NCBI RefSeq assembly: GCF_003860565.1
Contig: NZ_CP034157.1
Location: 2,666,001-2,730,000, forward strand
From: Cloacibacterium normanense
Lineage (GTDB): Bacteria > Bacteroidota > Bacteroidia > Flavobacteriales > Weeksellaceae
DNA: 64,000 bases
Direction: 5' to 3'
A program made the position numbers and the translations under genes. The first letter of the stretch is position 1, and each line of letters opens with the position of its first letter. Shown in pieces: positions 42,136 through 49,717 of this stretch. A model generated the notes under the pieces. The model had not been told where the DNA came from and made no database searches. It worked only from the letters and a program-made list of their open reading frames with translations.

Positions 42136-43662
42136 TTAAGGCATTTTAAAACCTCTGGTGTACATTCTACCGTATTCGTCTACGTATTTTATTTGTACGG
42201 TTCCCTTATATCCATCTAAGATTTTTTCTACATCTTTTTGTGAATTTACAGGTTTTCCATTGACTTCTATAATGATGTAATTGTCATAAACGCCTATTCT
42301 TTCTAACTCACCACCTTCTACTATATTTCTTGCAATTACACCGCTATTTAAACCATAATCCGTTTTAAAACGGTCACTTAAAACCTCGAATTCACCTCCT
42401 ATTTTTTCTGTAACAGATAAATCTGCTTTGCTTCGGAATGAAGTTCCTCCTTTTTGGTCTTTAAGCGTTACGGTTTCAGTATAAGATTTACCATTTCTAA
42501 TATAAGTTACCATAACTTTATCTCCAGGTCTTTTGCTACCAATTGCTGCCGATAAATCCGCGAAAGTTTCTATGGTAGAATTATCTATTTTTTTGATAAT
42601 ATCTCCTTTTCTTAATCCAGCATCTTCAGCACCGCTATTTTCAGTGATTTCAGTAATCATAATTCCGCTACTTGCTTTGATGTTGGCTTTTTGACTTTGA
42701 TTATAAGTGGCAACTTGTCTATCATCAGAGAGGTCTAAACTTACAACTCCTAAGAATCCTCTTTGTACCAAACCGAATTTTTTAATGTCTTCAACTACTT
42801 TTTTAGCTAAGTTAGCAGGAACCGCAAAACCATAACCTTCATAATAACCGGTATTAGAAGAAATGGCAGAGTTGATTCCGATTAAGTCTCCGTTTACATT
42901 AACCAAAGCACCACCAGAATTTCCTGGATTAATCGCTGCATCTGTTTGAATGAAGCTTTCAATAGGAGTTCTAGATTGTTGACTTAGCAAGTCTATGCTT
43001 CTTCCTTTAGCTGAAACAATTCCTGCAGTAACTGTAGAATTTAAACCTAGTGGATTTCCTACTGCTAAAACCCATTGTCCTACTTCTACTAAATCTGAAT
43101 TGGCAAAATTAAGATAAGGCAAACCTTTTTCTTCAATTTTTAGAAGAGCGATGTCTGTACTTGGGTCTGTTCCAATAAGATTAGCTACGTAACTTTTCTT
43201 GTTACTTAGAATAACTTCTAATTTATTGGCACCAGCAACTACGTGATTATTAGAAATAATGTAACCGTCTGGTGAAATAATCACGCCACTTCCTAATCCA
43301 GAAGGAACATCTTTAGGAGGCTGCTGTTGTTTTTGATTTTGTCTTTGATTTCCAAAAGGATTTCCGAAAAATTGTTCAAATAAGTCTTGTTCGGACATTC
43401 TGTTTGAACTTGAACTTCTGGATTGATAATTTTTAATGGTAACCACTGCAGGAACTGTCGTTTTTGCAGCTTTTACAAAATCATCGCCCACATTTGCGGA
43501 ATTTATTCCTGCGAATTTTACATTATCATTTGCAGTATGGAAATAAGAAAAATCGCTGTTATTTTCATTCGTTTTGAAATACTCTATTGCACCAAAAGTT
43601 GTGGCACCAGATAATATACCTACAACAGCAAAAGGTAATAATTGTTTTAAACTGTTCTTCAT
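42136..43662 (-). CDS. Do-like HtrA serine protease (DegP/DegQ)
   Basis: Periplasmic quality-control protease and chaperone. The 508 residues begin with a membrane or signal segment (LKQLLPFAVVGILSGATTF). The protease domain has the catalytic His in IISNNHVVAGA at about residue 139, the Asp in GTDPSTDIALLKI at about 169, and the Ser in NPGNSGGALVNV at about 249. Two PDZ domains follow, the first around FLGVVSLDL and GLRKGDIIKKID, the second in the last 100 residues. A low-complexity Gln/Pro-rich stretch lies at about 107-118. A palindrome overlaps its promoter, suggesting regulation. Confidence 0.95.
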   Translation of the reverse strand: MKNSLKQLLPFAVVGILSGATTFGAIEYFKTNENNSDFSYFHTANDNVKFAGINSANVGDDFVKAAKTTVPAVVTIKNYQSRSSSSNRMSEQDLFEQFFGNPFGNQRQNQKQQQPPKDVPSGLGSGVIISPDGYIISNNHVVAGANKLEVILSNKKSYVANLIGTDPSTDIALLKIEEKGLPYLNFANSDLVEVGQWVLAVGNPLGLNSTVTAGIVSAKGRSIDLLSQQSRTPIESFIQTDAAINPGNSGGALVNVNGDLIGINSAISSNTGYYEGYGFAVPANLAKKVVEDIKKFGLVQRGFLGVVSLDLSDDRQVATYNQSQKANIKASSGIMITEITENSGAEDAGLRKGDIIKKIDNSTIETFADLSAAIGSKRPGDKVMVTYIRNGKSYTETVTLKDQKGGTSFRSKADLSVTEKIGGEFEVLSDRFKTDYGLNSGVIARNIVEGGELERIGVYDNYIIIEVNGKPVNSQKDVEKILDGYKGTVQIKYVDEYGRMYTRGFKMP

Positions 43663-43704
43663 TGTTAATTCTTCTTTTATAGTTTATGTATAACAAATTT
43701 AATG

Positions 43705-43740
43705 CAAAATTAGTGTTCACTAAATTATTAGTGTTACACT
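43705..43740 (-). promoter_or_regulatory. htrA promoter -7 element overlapped by a 29-base palindrome
   Basis: On the minus strand TAATTTTG (43712-43705) is a -7 match. A near-perfect inverted repeat lies immediately upstream at 43712-43740: arms AGTGT-T-CACTAA and TTAGTG-TT-ACACT around ATTA. It covers the spacer and the -33 position, the expected place for a repressor or activator site. Confidence 0.5.
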
Positions 43741-43868
43741 TTTAACAAAGTTTAACGAGTTTAAGAAAATTTTAGAATTCTTATTGAATATCATACAATT
43801 TACGTATTGAATCCAAAGATAGGTTGAAGTAAATTTGAATATTAACAAAACCATTAATTTTAGTAATC

Positions 43869-43949
43869 ATGTGGACTACTTTATTTTTTATAATTCTATT
43901 TTTTATAGTCTTATTTTATGTTTTAAGTAAAAAGAAAATAAGATATTAG
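43869..43949 (+). CDS. Candidate 26-residue single-pass membrane peptide
   Basis: The reading frame encodes an Ile/Phe/Leu-rich hydrophobic helix (residues 2-19, beginning MWTTLFFIILFF) and a positive tail KKKIRY, the usual shape of small membrane proteins with the C-terminus in the cytoplasm. Upstream, TTTG and TAATTTTA are 17 bases apart, a weak promoter match. It stands alone in the 366-base gap between htrA and the U32 gene. Nothing is known to me about it, and AT-rich DNA can make such frames by chance. Confidence 0.4.
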   Translation: MWTTLFFIILFFIVLFYVLSKKKIRY

Positions 43950-43976
43950 TATAAATCGAATCTATCTATTATAAGC

Positions 43977-44008
43977 TTTTTAGAATAATTCTAAAAAACA
44001 TATCTTTG
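43977..44008 (+). promoter_or_regulatory. Promoter region of the U32 gene with palindrome
   Basis: TTTTTAGAAT and ATTCTAAAAA form a perfect inverted repeat (43977-43997) around a single A. It ends 3 bases before the -7 element TATCTTTG (44001-44008). The leader to the ATG at 44029 is about 14 bases. Confidence 0.5.
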
Positions 44009-44028
44009 CAAAAATTTTACATTTTAGA

Positions 44029-45324
44029 ATGACAAAAAGCGGAAGAATAGAATTAATGGCTCCAGCAGGAGATTTTACTTCTTTACAAGCAGCATTAGAT
44101 AATGGTGCAGATTCAATATATTTCGGTGTAGAGCAACTCAACATGAGAGCTAGAGCTTCTATGAACTTTACAATTTTAGATTTACCAGAAATTTCTAGAA
44201 GATGTAAAGAAAAAGGGGTGAGAACTTATCTTACTCTTAATACCATTATTTACGACCACGATTTATCCATCATCAAAACCTTACTTGACAAAGCAAAAGA
44301 AGCAGACCTTACTGCAGTAATTGCAATGGATCAGGCGGTAATTGCCTATGCAAGACAAATAGGCATGGAAGTGCATATTTCTACTCAGATTAATATTACC
44401 AATATAGAAACGGTTAAGTTTTATGCACTTTTTGCAGATACGATGGTGATGAGTAGAGAACTTTCTATTACTCAAATCAAAAAAATCTGTTCTCAAATTG
44501 AAAAAGAGCAAATCAAAGGACCTTCTGGAAATTTAGTAGAAATAGAAATTTTCGGTCATGGTGCACTTTGTATGGCGGTTTCTGGGAAATGTTATTTGAG
44601 CCTTCATTCTCATAATTCTTCAGCAAACAGAGGAGCTTGTAAACAAAATTGTAGAAAAAAATATACAGTTATTGACCAAGAATCTGGCTTCGAAATAGAA
44701 TTAGATAATGAATACATGATGTCTCCTAAAGATCTTTGTACGATAGGATTTTTAGACCAAATTGTAGATGCTGGTGTAAAAGTTCTAAAAATCGAAGGAA
44801 GAGGAAGAGCACCAGAATATGTAGCAACGGTGACTAAATGTTACAGAGAAGCTATTGATAGTATTGCTGATGGAACATTTTCTGCAGAGAAAGTAGAAGG
44901 TTGGATGAAGCAGTTGGAAACTGTTTATAATAGAGGTTTCTGGAGTGGTTATTATCTTGGCCAAGAATTAGGAGAATGGTCTCCAAACTCTGGAAGCAGT
45001 GCTACACAAAAGAAAATTTACATTGGTAAAGGAAGACATTTCTATCCAAAATCAAATATTGCAGAATTTTTAATTGAAGCCTATGATTTAAATGTGGGTG
45101 ATAAAGTCTTGATTCAAGGACCAACTACAGGTTCTCAAGAAATTGTAATTGAACATATGATGGTAGATGGTAAAGAAGGGGCTACTAAAGCTTCGAAATC
45201 TGATGTGGTTACTTTTAAAACAGAATTTAGAGTTCGTCCATCTGATAAATTATACAAAATTGTAAAGGTAGAAGAGCCTGGTACACAACAGAATAATGTA
45301 GATGAAGGAACTTACTCACACTAA
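44029..45324 (+). CDS. U32 family protein (TrhP/YegQ-like)
   Basis: The U32 family, though named as peptidases, includes iron-sulfur enzymes that hydroxylate tRNA or rRNA (TrhP, RlhA) and ubiquinone (UbiU/V). This 431-residue protein has MAPAGDFTSLQAALDNGADSIYFG as a barrel start and the Cys cluster GHGALCMAVSGKCYLS (about 181-196) with RGACKQNCRKKY (about 205-216), which supplies the four Cys expected for a [4Fe-4S] cluster. KDLCTIGFLDQIVDAGVKVLKIEGR follows the family. A role in tRNA 5-hydroxyuridine formation is the best inference. The next gene, 10 bases downstream, is a ferredoxin. Confidence 0.88.
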   Translation: MTKSGRIELMAPAGDFTSLQAALDNGADSIYFGVEQLNMRARASMNFTILDLPEISRRCKEKGVRTYLTLNTIIYDHDLSIIKTLLDKAKEADLTAVIAMDQAVIAYARQIGMEVHISTQINITNIETVKFYALFADTMVMSRELSITQIKKICSQIEKEQIKGPSGNLVEIEIFGHGALCMAVSGKCYLSLHSHNSSANRGACKQNCRKKYTVIDQESGFEIELDNEYMMSPKDLCTIGFLDQIVDAGVKVLKIEGRGRAPEYVATVTKCYREAIDSIADGTFSAEKVEGWMKQLETVYNRGFWSGYYLGQELGEWSPNSGSSATQKKIYIGKGRHFYPKSNIAEFLIEAYDLNVGDKVLIQGPTTGSQEIVIEHMMVDGKEGATKASKSDVVTFKTEFRVRPSDKLYKIVKVEEPGTQQNNVDEGTYSH

Positions 45325-45334
45325 TTAAGTTATA

Positions 45335-45565
45335 ATGGTAATTATTACACTACAAAGAGATAAATGTATTGGCTGTAATTATTGCGCCGAGTTTGCGCCA
45401 GAATATTTCCGTATGTCTAAGAAAGACGGAAAATCTGTTTTATTGAAATCTGCTGATAAGAAAGGCTTCTTTACGCTTAAAACACCGATTCCTGATGCGT
45501 ATGAACCGTGTGAAAAAGCAGCAAAAGCTTGTCCAGTGAAAATTATATCGGTAAAGGAAATCTAA
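45335..45565 (+). CDS. [4Fe-4S] ferredoxin
   Basis: A 76-residue small electron carrier. The Cys pattern is CIGCNYC at about residues 12-18 and C-x6-C-P near residues 60-67 (CEKAAKACPVK), giving four ligands for one [4Fe-4S] cluster in the single-cluster ferredoxin type. It is 10 bases downstream of the U32 gene and 1 base upstream of the folate enzyme, so all three are one transcript. A partner role for the U32 enzyme is plausible but not proved by proximity. Confidence 0.92.
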   Translation: MVIITLQRDKCIGCNYCAEFAPEYFRMSKKDGKSVLLKSADKKGFFTLKTPIPDAYEPCEKAAKACPVKIISVKEI

Positions 45566-45566
45566 A

Positions 45567-46148
45567 ATGCTTAAAAAAGATTTACGTAAAAAATATATGG
45601 ATTTGAGAAAGACCTTGTCGAAAGATGAGGTCTTGTCATTATCTCAGAAAATATTTAAAAATTTCGTTTTACAATTTAATGTAATTGAAAATCAGAAGGT
45701 TCACATTTTTTTTCCAATTGAAAAATTGAACGAAATCAATACTAAAATCTTTATCAATTATTTTTTTAAAAAAAATATTCAGGTTTTTGTTCCAAAAATG
45801 GTTGGGAATAAGATTATTTCTATTAAGATTAAACCAGATACTGTTTTTTTGCAAAATTCATGGGGAATTCTGGAGCCAGAATCTAATGAAAATGAATCTG
45901 ATGCTTTTGATTATGTAATTACACCATTACTGTATTGTGATGCATCAGGGAATAGAATTGGCTATGGAAAAGGCTTTTACGACCAATTTTTTGCAGGAAT
46001 TAATCATGATGCAAAAAAAATCGGCGTGAATTATTTCTCGCCGACTGATTCAATTGATGATGTTTCTTTACAAGATGTAAAATTAGATTATTTGGTTACG
46101 CCTACAGAAGTGCTGTCTTTTGGTTTTACATCAATTTCTACAAAATAA
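45567..46148 (+). CDS. 5-formyltetrahydrofolate cyclo-ligase
   Basis: Converts 5-formyltetrahydrofolate to 5,10-methenyltetrahydrofolate with ATP, returning it to one-carbon metabolism. The 193 residues have the usual KKDLRKKYMDLRKTLSKDE start with basic ATP-contacts, a middle GILEPES, and the family signature NRIGYGKGFYDQFFA near residue 132. The end reads LDYLVTPTEVLSFGF, then a 10-residue tail. The last 61 bases overlap the 3' end of the convergent lipoprotein gene, an uncommonly long convergent overlap. Confidence 0.93.
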   Translation: MLKKDLRKKYMDLRKTLSKDEVLSLSQKIFKNFVLQFNVIENQKVHIFFPIEKLNEINTKIFINYFFKKNIQVFVPKMVGNKIISIKIKPDTVFLQNSWGILEPESNENESDAFDYVITPLLYCDASGNRIGYGKGFYDQFFAGINHDAKKIGVNYFSPTDSIDDVSLQDVKLDYLVTPTEVLSFGFTSISTK

Positions 46149-46669
46149 AATTTGAATTCTTTTTTGAAATTCACAGGTGATTTCAAGAGTTTATATTGAG
46201 ATTTTTTATTGAATTCACCAATCATTCTTTGGTCTCTATCTTTATATTCTACTGTATAATTGGCATAATCTAAGGTATCTTTTCCGTTGATTTCAGTAAT
46301 GATGCTAAGGTTTTTTACTTTAACCAGTTTTACTTTCAGGCTGTCAAGTTCTTTCAGAAGTCCCAATACGTTCGCCGAATCTTTTTTTACAAAATATCCT
46401 TGAATTTGCTCATAATTCAGTGAGTCAATTGCAGTATTTTTATTTCCAGAAGAATACAGCGCAGAAATATCGTATAATTCTTGTAGTTTTTGCTGAGTTA
46501 TACTTGCTATAGCTTGTGCACTGTCTAGTTTTGTGGTAGAATATACATCTTCATTATTGCCGTTTCTTAATACATCTATATCACTTATTGTTTGCTCTTT
46601 TTTACAAGCAATAATTGTCATTAATGCTAGGATTAAAGTAAAGATTACATTTTTATTTAGTGATTTCAT
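46088..46669 (-). CDS. Hypothetical lipoprotein, partner of the upstream membrane protein
   Basis: A 193-residue protein I do not recognise. It has a lipoprotein signal, VIFTLILALMTIIAC, with Cys at about residue 22, then mixed helical sequence, including SAQAIASITQQKLQELYD, and a strand-rich C-terminal half (LDYANYTVEYKDRDQR, KEFKFYFVEIDVKPK). Its start overlaps the end of the preceding gene by 17 bases, so the pair is translated together. It should sit on the periplasmic side or in the outer membrane. No catalytic motif seen. Confidence 0.8.
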   Translation of the reverse strand: MKSLNKNVIFTLILALMTIIACKKEQTISDIDVLRNGNNEDVYSTTKLDSAQAIASITQQKLQELYDISALYSSGNKNTAIDSLNYEQIQGYFVKKDSANVLGLLKELDSLKVKLVKVKNLSIITEINGKDTLDYANYTVEYKDRDQRMIGEFNKKSQYKLLKSPVNFKKEFKFYFVEIDVKPKDSTSVGVTK

Positions 46670-47825
46670 CAGGTTGTATTTTAAATTTAATAAGGATTAT
46701 TTTTTTAGTTTCTGGACTCACTTTAGTCTCTATCATTTTAAAATTTTTCAAAGAAGTGGTAGGTGTCGTGACGAGTCCTATATATTTTTGTTTGTCTAAG
46801 GTTTCTACGCCATACGTTTCATTATCAAAAACTTGATAAATTAAAGCATTGTTGCTGATAATTTTATCTAATTCTTCTCTTTTTTTGCTAATATCATTAG
46901 TAGAATAATAGTACAAAGCTTGTGCATAAACATCTGGCTCTAGCTCTATTGTTTCATTAGTTCTTGCAGGATCTAGATTTCTATAAATAGTATCCTTTCT
47001 GTAAAAAGGTGAATTGACTTCCATAGCCAAAGTCTTACTTTGAGTTGGAAATCTGAAAACCCCTACATCATCATCTTCAATATCTTTGCCAGAATTGATA
47101 ATATATCTAATAGGAGTTTCATTTTCTTTTAAAACTCTTATTTCTATGATGTCTTTGATTTTTGTATTTCTATCAGCGTCTATAAAAGTGAATTTATAAT
47201 CTGTTGCAAAAATTCTTTGCCAAAAAACTAATATCAAAACCATAGTCATTAATACTACTGAAGAAATGAGCCAAAAATATTGTTTGATAAGGCTTATCAA
47301 AGGATTTTTGAAAATCCTTTGTGGTGAAGATGAAGATGTTGCAACGGTTGTTTTTGTTTCCTCAATAGTTGGTTCAATTTCTGCTGTGGTAGTTTTTTCA
47401 ATAGTTGGAATAGCTTTTTCAGGTGTTGAAAGAAATGTTTCTGCTGGTTTTTCAACAGGAATTTCTATTATTTCCTCATCAGCAACAATTATTTCTGAGG
47501 GTTTTTCATGTTCTGAAATAAATTCATTGGCAAAGAGATGATTTTTCTTAAAATCATACCAAGATTGATATCCTGCATAAATGGCCAATAAATTGAGCAT
47601 GTCTATTCTTGGTAATTTACTAGAAGGAACCGTCTTGAAATATGTATAGAAAGACTTTTCGCTAATATTTCCTTTTGCTTTTTTTCGTAAATCCTCTTGA
47701 AAATAAATAATATCAATTCCTTTCCACTTCGAAATTTCATCGTAGGAAGGATGGTGATTTTTAAGATATTCCGCCTGAACTTCTGCTTTTAATTGCTCGA
47801 AATGCAATAAATCTAAATCTGCCAA
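46653..47825 (-). CDS. Hypothetical single-pass membrane protein with regulator-like N-terminus
   Basis: A 390-residue protein I do not recognise. The N-terminal 110 residues look cytoplasmic and helical: SEKSFYTYFKTVPSSKLPRI and DMLNLLAIYAGYQSWYDFKK resemble the DNA-binding-like N-termini of some flavobacterial regulators, but I cannot name a family. A Glu/Thr/Ser/Pro-rich linker (about 110-175) follows, then one transmembrane helix (about 183-203, LISSVVLMTMVLILVFW), and a periplasmic C-terminal domain rich in strands. It starts with TTG at 47825 and is translationally coupled to the lipoprotein. The architecture is that of a transmembrane signal relay. It is divergent from the Ala-rich lipoprotein gene. 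Confidence 0.75.
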   Translation of the reverse strand: MADLDLLHFEQLKAEVQAEYLKNHHPSYDEISKWKGIDIIYFQEDLRKKAKGNISEKSFYTYFKTVPSSKLPRIDMLNLLAIYAGYQSWYDFKKNHLFANEFISEHEKPSEIIVADEEIIEIPVEKPAETFLSTPEKAIPTIEKTTTAEIEPTIEETKTTVATSSSSPQRIFKNPLISLIKQYFWLISSVVLMTMVLILVFWQRIFATDYKFTFIDADRNTKIKDIIEIRVLKENETPIRYIINSGKDIEDDDVGVFRFPTQSKTLAMEVNSPFYRKDTIYRNLDPARTNETIELEPDVYAQALYYYSTNDISKKREELDKIISNNALIYQVFDNETYGVETLDKQKYIGLVTTPTTSLKNFKMIETKVSPETKKIILIKFKIQPDEITK

Positions 47826-47869
47826 AATCTTATAAAATTATTTAAGTATTTGATTATCAGTAATAGTTT

Positions 47870-47890
47870 TTTGTAAAACTATTTTACAAA
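47870..47890. promoter_or_regulatory. Inverted repeat TTTGTAAA-N5-TTTACAAA, copy 1
   Basis: The arms are at 47870-47877 and 47883-47890 in the gap between the divergent membrane-protein and lipoprotein genes. The same motif with the same spacing is found before the second lipoprotein gene at 48395-48415, within a longer similar upstream block. Confidence 0.55.
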
Positions 47891-47933
47891 TATATTACAA
47901 TTAATTTTCTAAAACAAATTTTTTCTATGCACC

Positions 47934-47941
47934 TATCTTTG
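47934..47941 (+). promoter_or_regulatory. -7 element before Ala-rich lipoprotein 1
   Basis: TATCTTTG matches TAnnTTTG. The leader to the ATG at 47995 would be about 47 bases. No TTTG is seen at the -33 position. Confidence 0.55.
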
Positions 47942-47994
47942 CTCCGTTAAAAGTGAACAAAACAATTTAAACAATTTAATTAAATTAATTTATT

Positions 47995-48207
47995 ATGAAA
48001 AAATCATTATTCGTAGCAGCTATCGCTGCATTAGCTGTTGTTGCTTGTAAAAAATCTGAAACTACTGAAGCTACTGAAACTGTAGATTCTACTGCTGCTG
48101 TTGTTGATTCTGCTGCTGCTACTGTTGACTCAGCTGCTGCTGTTGTTGATTCTGCTGCTGCAACTGTTGATTCAGCTGCTGCTAAAGTTGAAGAAGCTGC
48201 AAAATAA
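47995..48207 (+). CDS. Small Ala-rich repeat lipoprotein 1
   Basis: A 70-residue protein with a clean lipoprotein signal, MKKSLFVAAIAALAVVAC, Cys at about 18. The mature part is built from a seven-residue unit with VDSAAA at its core, repeated about five times (for example VVDSAAATVDSAAAVVD), ending in KVEEAAK. The regular spacing of Ala and Val predicts a long amphipathic helix. It may act as a structural or surface spacer lipoprotein, but no function is known. It is a tandem paralog of the next gene. Confidence 0.85.
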   Translation: MKKSLFVAAIAALAVVACKKSETTEATETVDSTAAVVDSAAATVDSAAAVVDSAAATVDSAAAKVEEAAK

Positions 48208-48230
48208 TTTTTCTCAACAGAAAAAAACTA

Positions 48231-48260
48231 AAACGTTCCTCTTAGAGGAGCGTTTTTTTT
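48231..48260 (+). terminator. Terminator after lipoprotein 1
   Basis: AAACGTTCCTC (48231-48241) pairs with GAGGAGCGTTT (48245-48255) including one T-G pair, loop TTA, followed by a T run. From here to the second inverted repeat at 48395 there are about 130 bases of AT-rich DNA with nothing else visible. Confidence 0.88.
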
Positions 48261-48394
48261 ATTTCCGCAAATGTAAAATTAAAAAATATTTCATCTAATT
48301 TTTTTTAGATGTTTTTTTTTGTATTTATAAGTTGTAGAAATTGAATTTAATTTTGATTCAAAATATTTAATTTTCTGATTATCAATCTTATTTT

Positions 48395-48415
48395 TTTGTA
48401 AAATCTCTTTACAAA
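48395..48415. promoter_or_regulatory. Inverted repeat TTTGTAAA-N5-TTTACAAA, copy 2
   Basis: The arms are at 48395-48402 and 48408-48415, identical to those before the first lipoprotein gene. Flanking sequences are also similar (ATTATCA upstream, ATTACAA or TTTACAA downstream), so the promoter region was duplicated with the gene. Confidence 0.55.
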
Positions 48416-48458
48416 GATATTTACAATGAATTTTCAAATTATATTTTCGGAGTGGTTA

Positions 48459-48466
48459 TAAATTTG
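48459..48466 (+). promoter_or_regulatory. -7 element before Ala-rich lipoprotein 2
   Basis: TAAATTTG matches TAnnTTTG; the leader to the ATG at 48522 would be about 50 bases, similar to lipoprotein 1. Confidence 0.5.
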
Positions 48467-48521
48467 TATCAACAAAATGAAACAAACAAATTTTTTAAAC
48501 CCTTAAATTAAATTTATTATT

Positions 48522-48806
48522 ATGAAAAAATCATTATTCGTAGCAGCTGTAGCTGCTTTAGCATTAGTTGCTTGTAACAAAAAAGAAACAACTGTAACCG
48601 CTGAAACTGTAGATTCAGCTGCAACTGCAATGGTAGATTCAGCTGCGGTAACTGTAGACTCTGCTGCTGCTGTAGTAGATTCAGCTGCTGCTAAAGTAGA
48701 AGACGCTGCTAAAGATGCTTCTGCTGATGCAAAAGACGCTGTAAAGGATGCTTCTGCAAAAGTGAAAGAAGGAGCAGCTAAAGTAGAAGAAGCTGTGAAA
48801 AAATAA
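48522..48806 (+). CDS. Small Ala-rich repeat lipoprotein 2
   Basis: A 94-residue paralog of the previous gene, with nearly the same signal peptide (MKKSLFVAAVAALALVAC). The mature part has four VDSAA units and then an extended Lys/Asp/Ala-rich helix (KDASADAKDAVKDASAKVKE), a composition similar to LEA-like or apolipoprotein-like amphipathic helices. The longer, charged tail is the main difference from lipoprotein 1. Both have their own promoter and terminator. Function unknown. Confidence 0.85.
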   Translation: MKKSLFVAAVAALALVACNKKETTVTAETVDSAATAMVDSAAVTVDSAAAVVDSAAAKVEDAAKDASADAKDAVKDASAKVKEGAAKVEEAVKK

Positions 48807-48828
48807 TTAAGAAATTAATTACAAACAG

Positions 48829-48858
48829 AACCGCCTCGTTTTCACGAGGCGGTTTTTT
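48829..48858 (+). terminator. Terminator after lipoprotein 2
   Basis: AACCGCCTCGT (48829-48839) and ACGAGGCGGTT (48844-48854) form an 11-bp GC-rich stem, followed by TTTTT. It overlaps the end of the convergent methyltransferase gene by 2 bases. Confidence 0.93.
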
Positions 48859-49627
48859 ATTTAGAAAGTTTTTGTCTCAGTATTTCGTAACAAGTAATAG
48901 CCACAGCATTGCTTAAATTAAGCGAATCTATAGTTCCAGACATCGGGATGAGAATATTTTCCCCTTTATGAAGCCAAAAATCACTTAAGCCAGAATGTTC
49001 CGTTCCAAAAAATAAAGCGGATTTTTCATTGAAGTTTTTGTTGTATAAATCTTCGGCGGTTTCATCCATAAACGTGGTGTAGATTTTGAAACAATTCTCT
49101 TGTAAAAACGCCAAAGTTTCTTCATTGGTTGCAGAGAATACATTCATTCCAAAAAAACAACCTACGCTGCTTCGTAAAACGTTTGGGTTGTAAAAATCTA
49201 CTCTAGAATCGGTAACAATTAATGCATCTATTCCAAAAGCTTCACAACTTCTCAAAATTGCGCCAAGATTTCCTGGTTTTTCTACAGATTCTACTACAAT
49301 AACTGAAGCATTGTCTTTTGGCTGATAATTTTTTAAATCAAATTCTTTGGTTTTGTAAATGCCAATAATTCCTTCTGAAGTTCCTCTATAAGCTAGTTTT
49401 TCGTAAACTTGGCTGGAAACAAAATGTATTTTACCTTCGGGATGATTGATGCCAAAAATAGATTCGCAAATAAAAAATTCTACATTTTCGAACCCGAATT
49501 GCAATGCGCGTTCGTTTTCTTGTTTCCCTTCCACTACAAAAACACCAGATTTCTTTCGAAACCTATTGTCTGTAATTAATCTGTTGAGGTTTTTTATTTT
49601 TTCGTTTTGTAAGCTTTCGATAATCAT
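48857..49627 (-). CDS. TrmH/SpoU family RNA 2'-O-methyltransferase
   Basis: A 256-residue SAM-dependent RNA methyltransferase with the trefoil-knot fold. The start is set at ATG 49627 (MIIESLQNEKIKNLNRL), which matches the usual N-terminus; a start at 49651 would add eight residues of little family likeness. The substrate-binding N-domain (KSGVFVVEGKQE) is followed by the SPOUT domain: VIVVESVEKPGNLGAILRSCEAFG, NPNVLRSSVGCFFGM, ALFFGTEHSGLS and IPMSGTIDSLNLSNAVAI, the last being the knot motif. The target nucleotide (rRNA or tRNA) is not deducible. Confidence 0.93.
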   Translation of the reverse strand: MIIESLQNEKIKNLNRLITDNRFRKKSGVFVVEGKQENERALQFGFENVEFFICESIFGINHPEGKIHFVSSQVYEKLAYRGTSEGIIGIYKTKEFDLKNYQPKDNASVIVVESVEKPGNLGAILRSCEAFGIDALIVTDSRVDFYNPNVLRSSVGCFFGMNVFSATNEETLAFLQENCFKIYTTFMDETAEDLYNKNFNEKSALFFGTEHSGLSDFWLHKGENILIPMSGTIDSLNLSNAVAITCYEILRQKLSK

Positions 49628-49717
49628 ATTTTTGAAACGCAAAGTGCGCAAAGTAAATTTTTAAAATTTGTATGTTTTTAAGGTTGCAAAGATGAAAATC
49701 ATAAGATTTCCATTATT

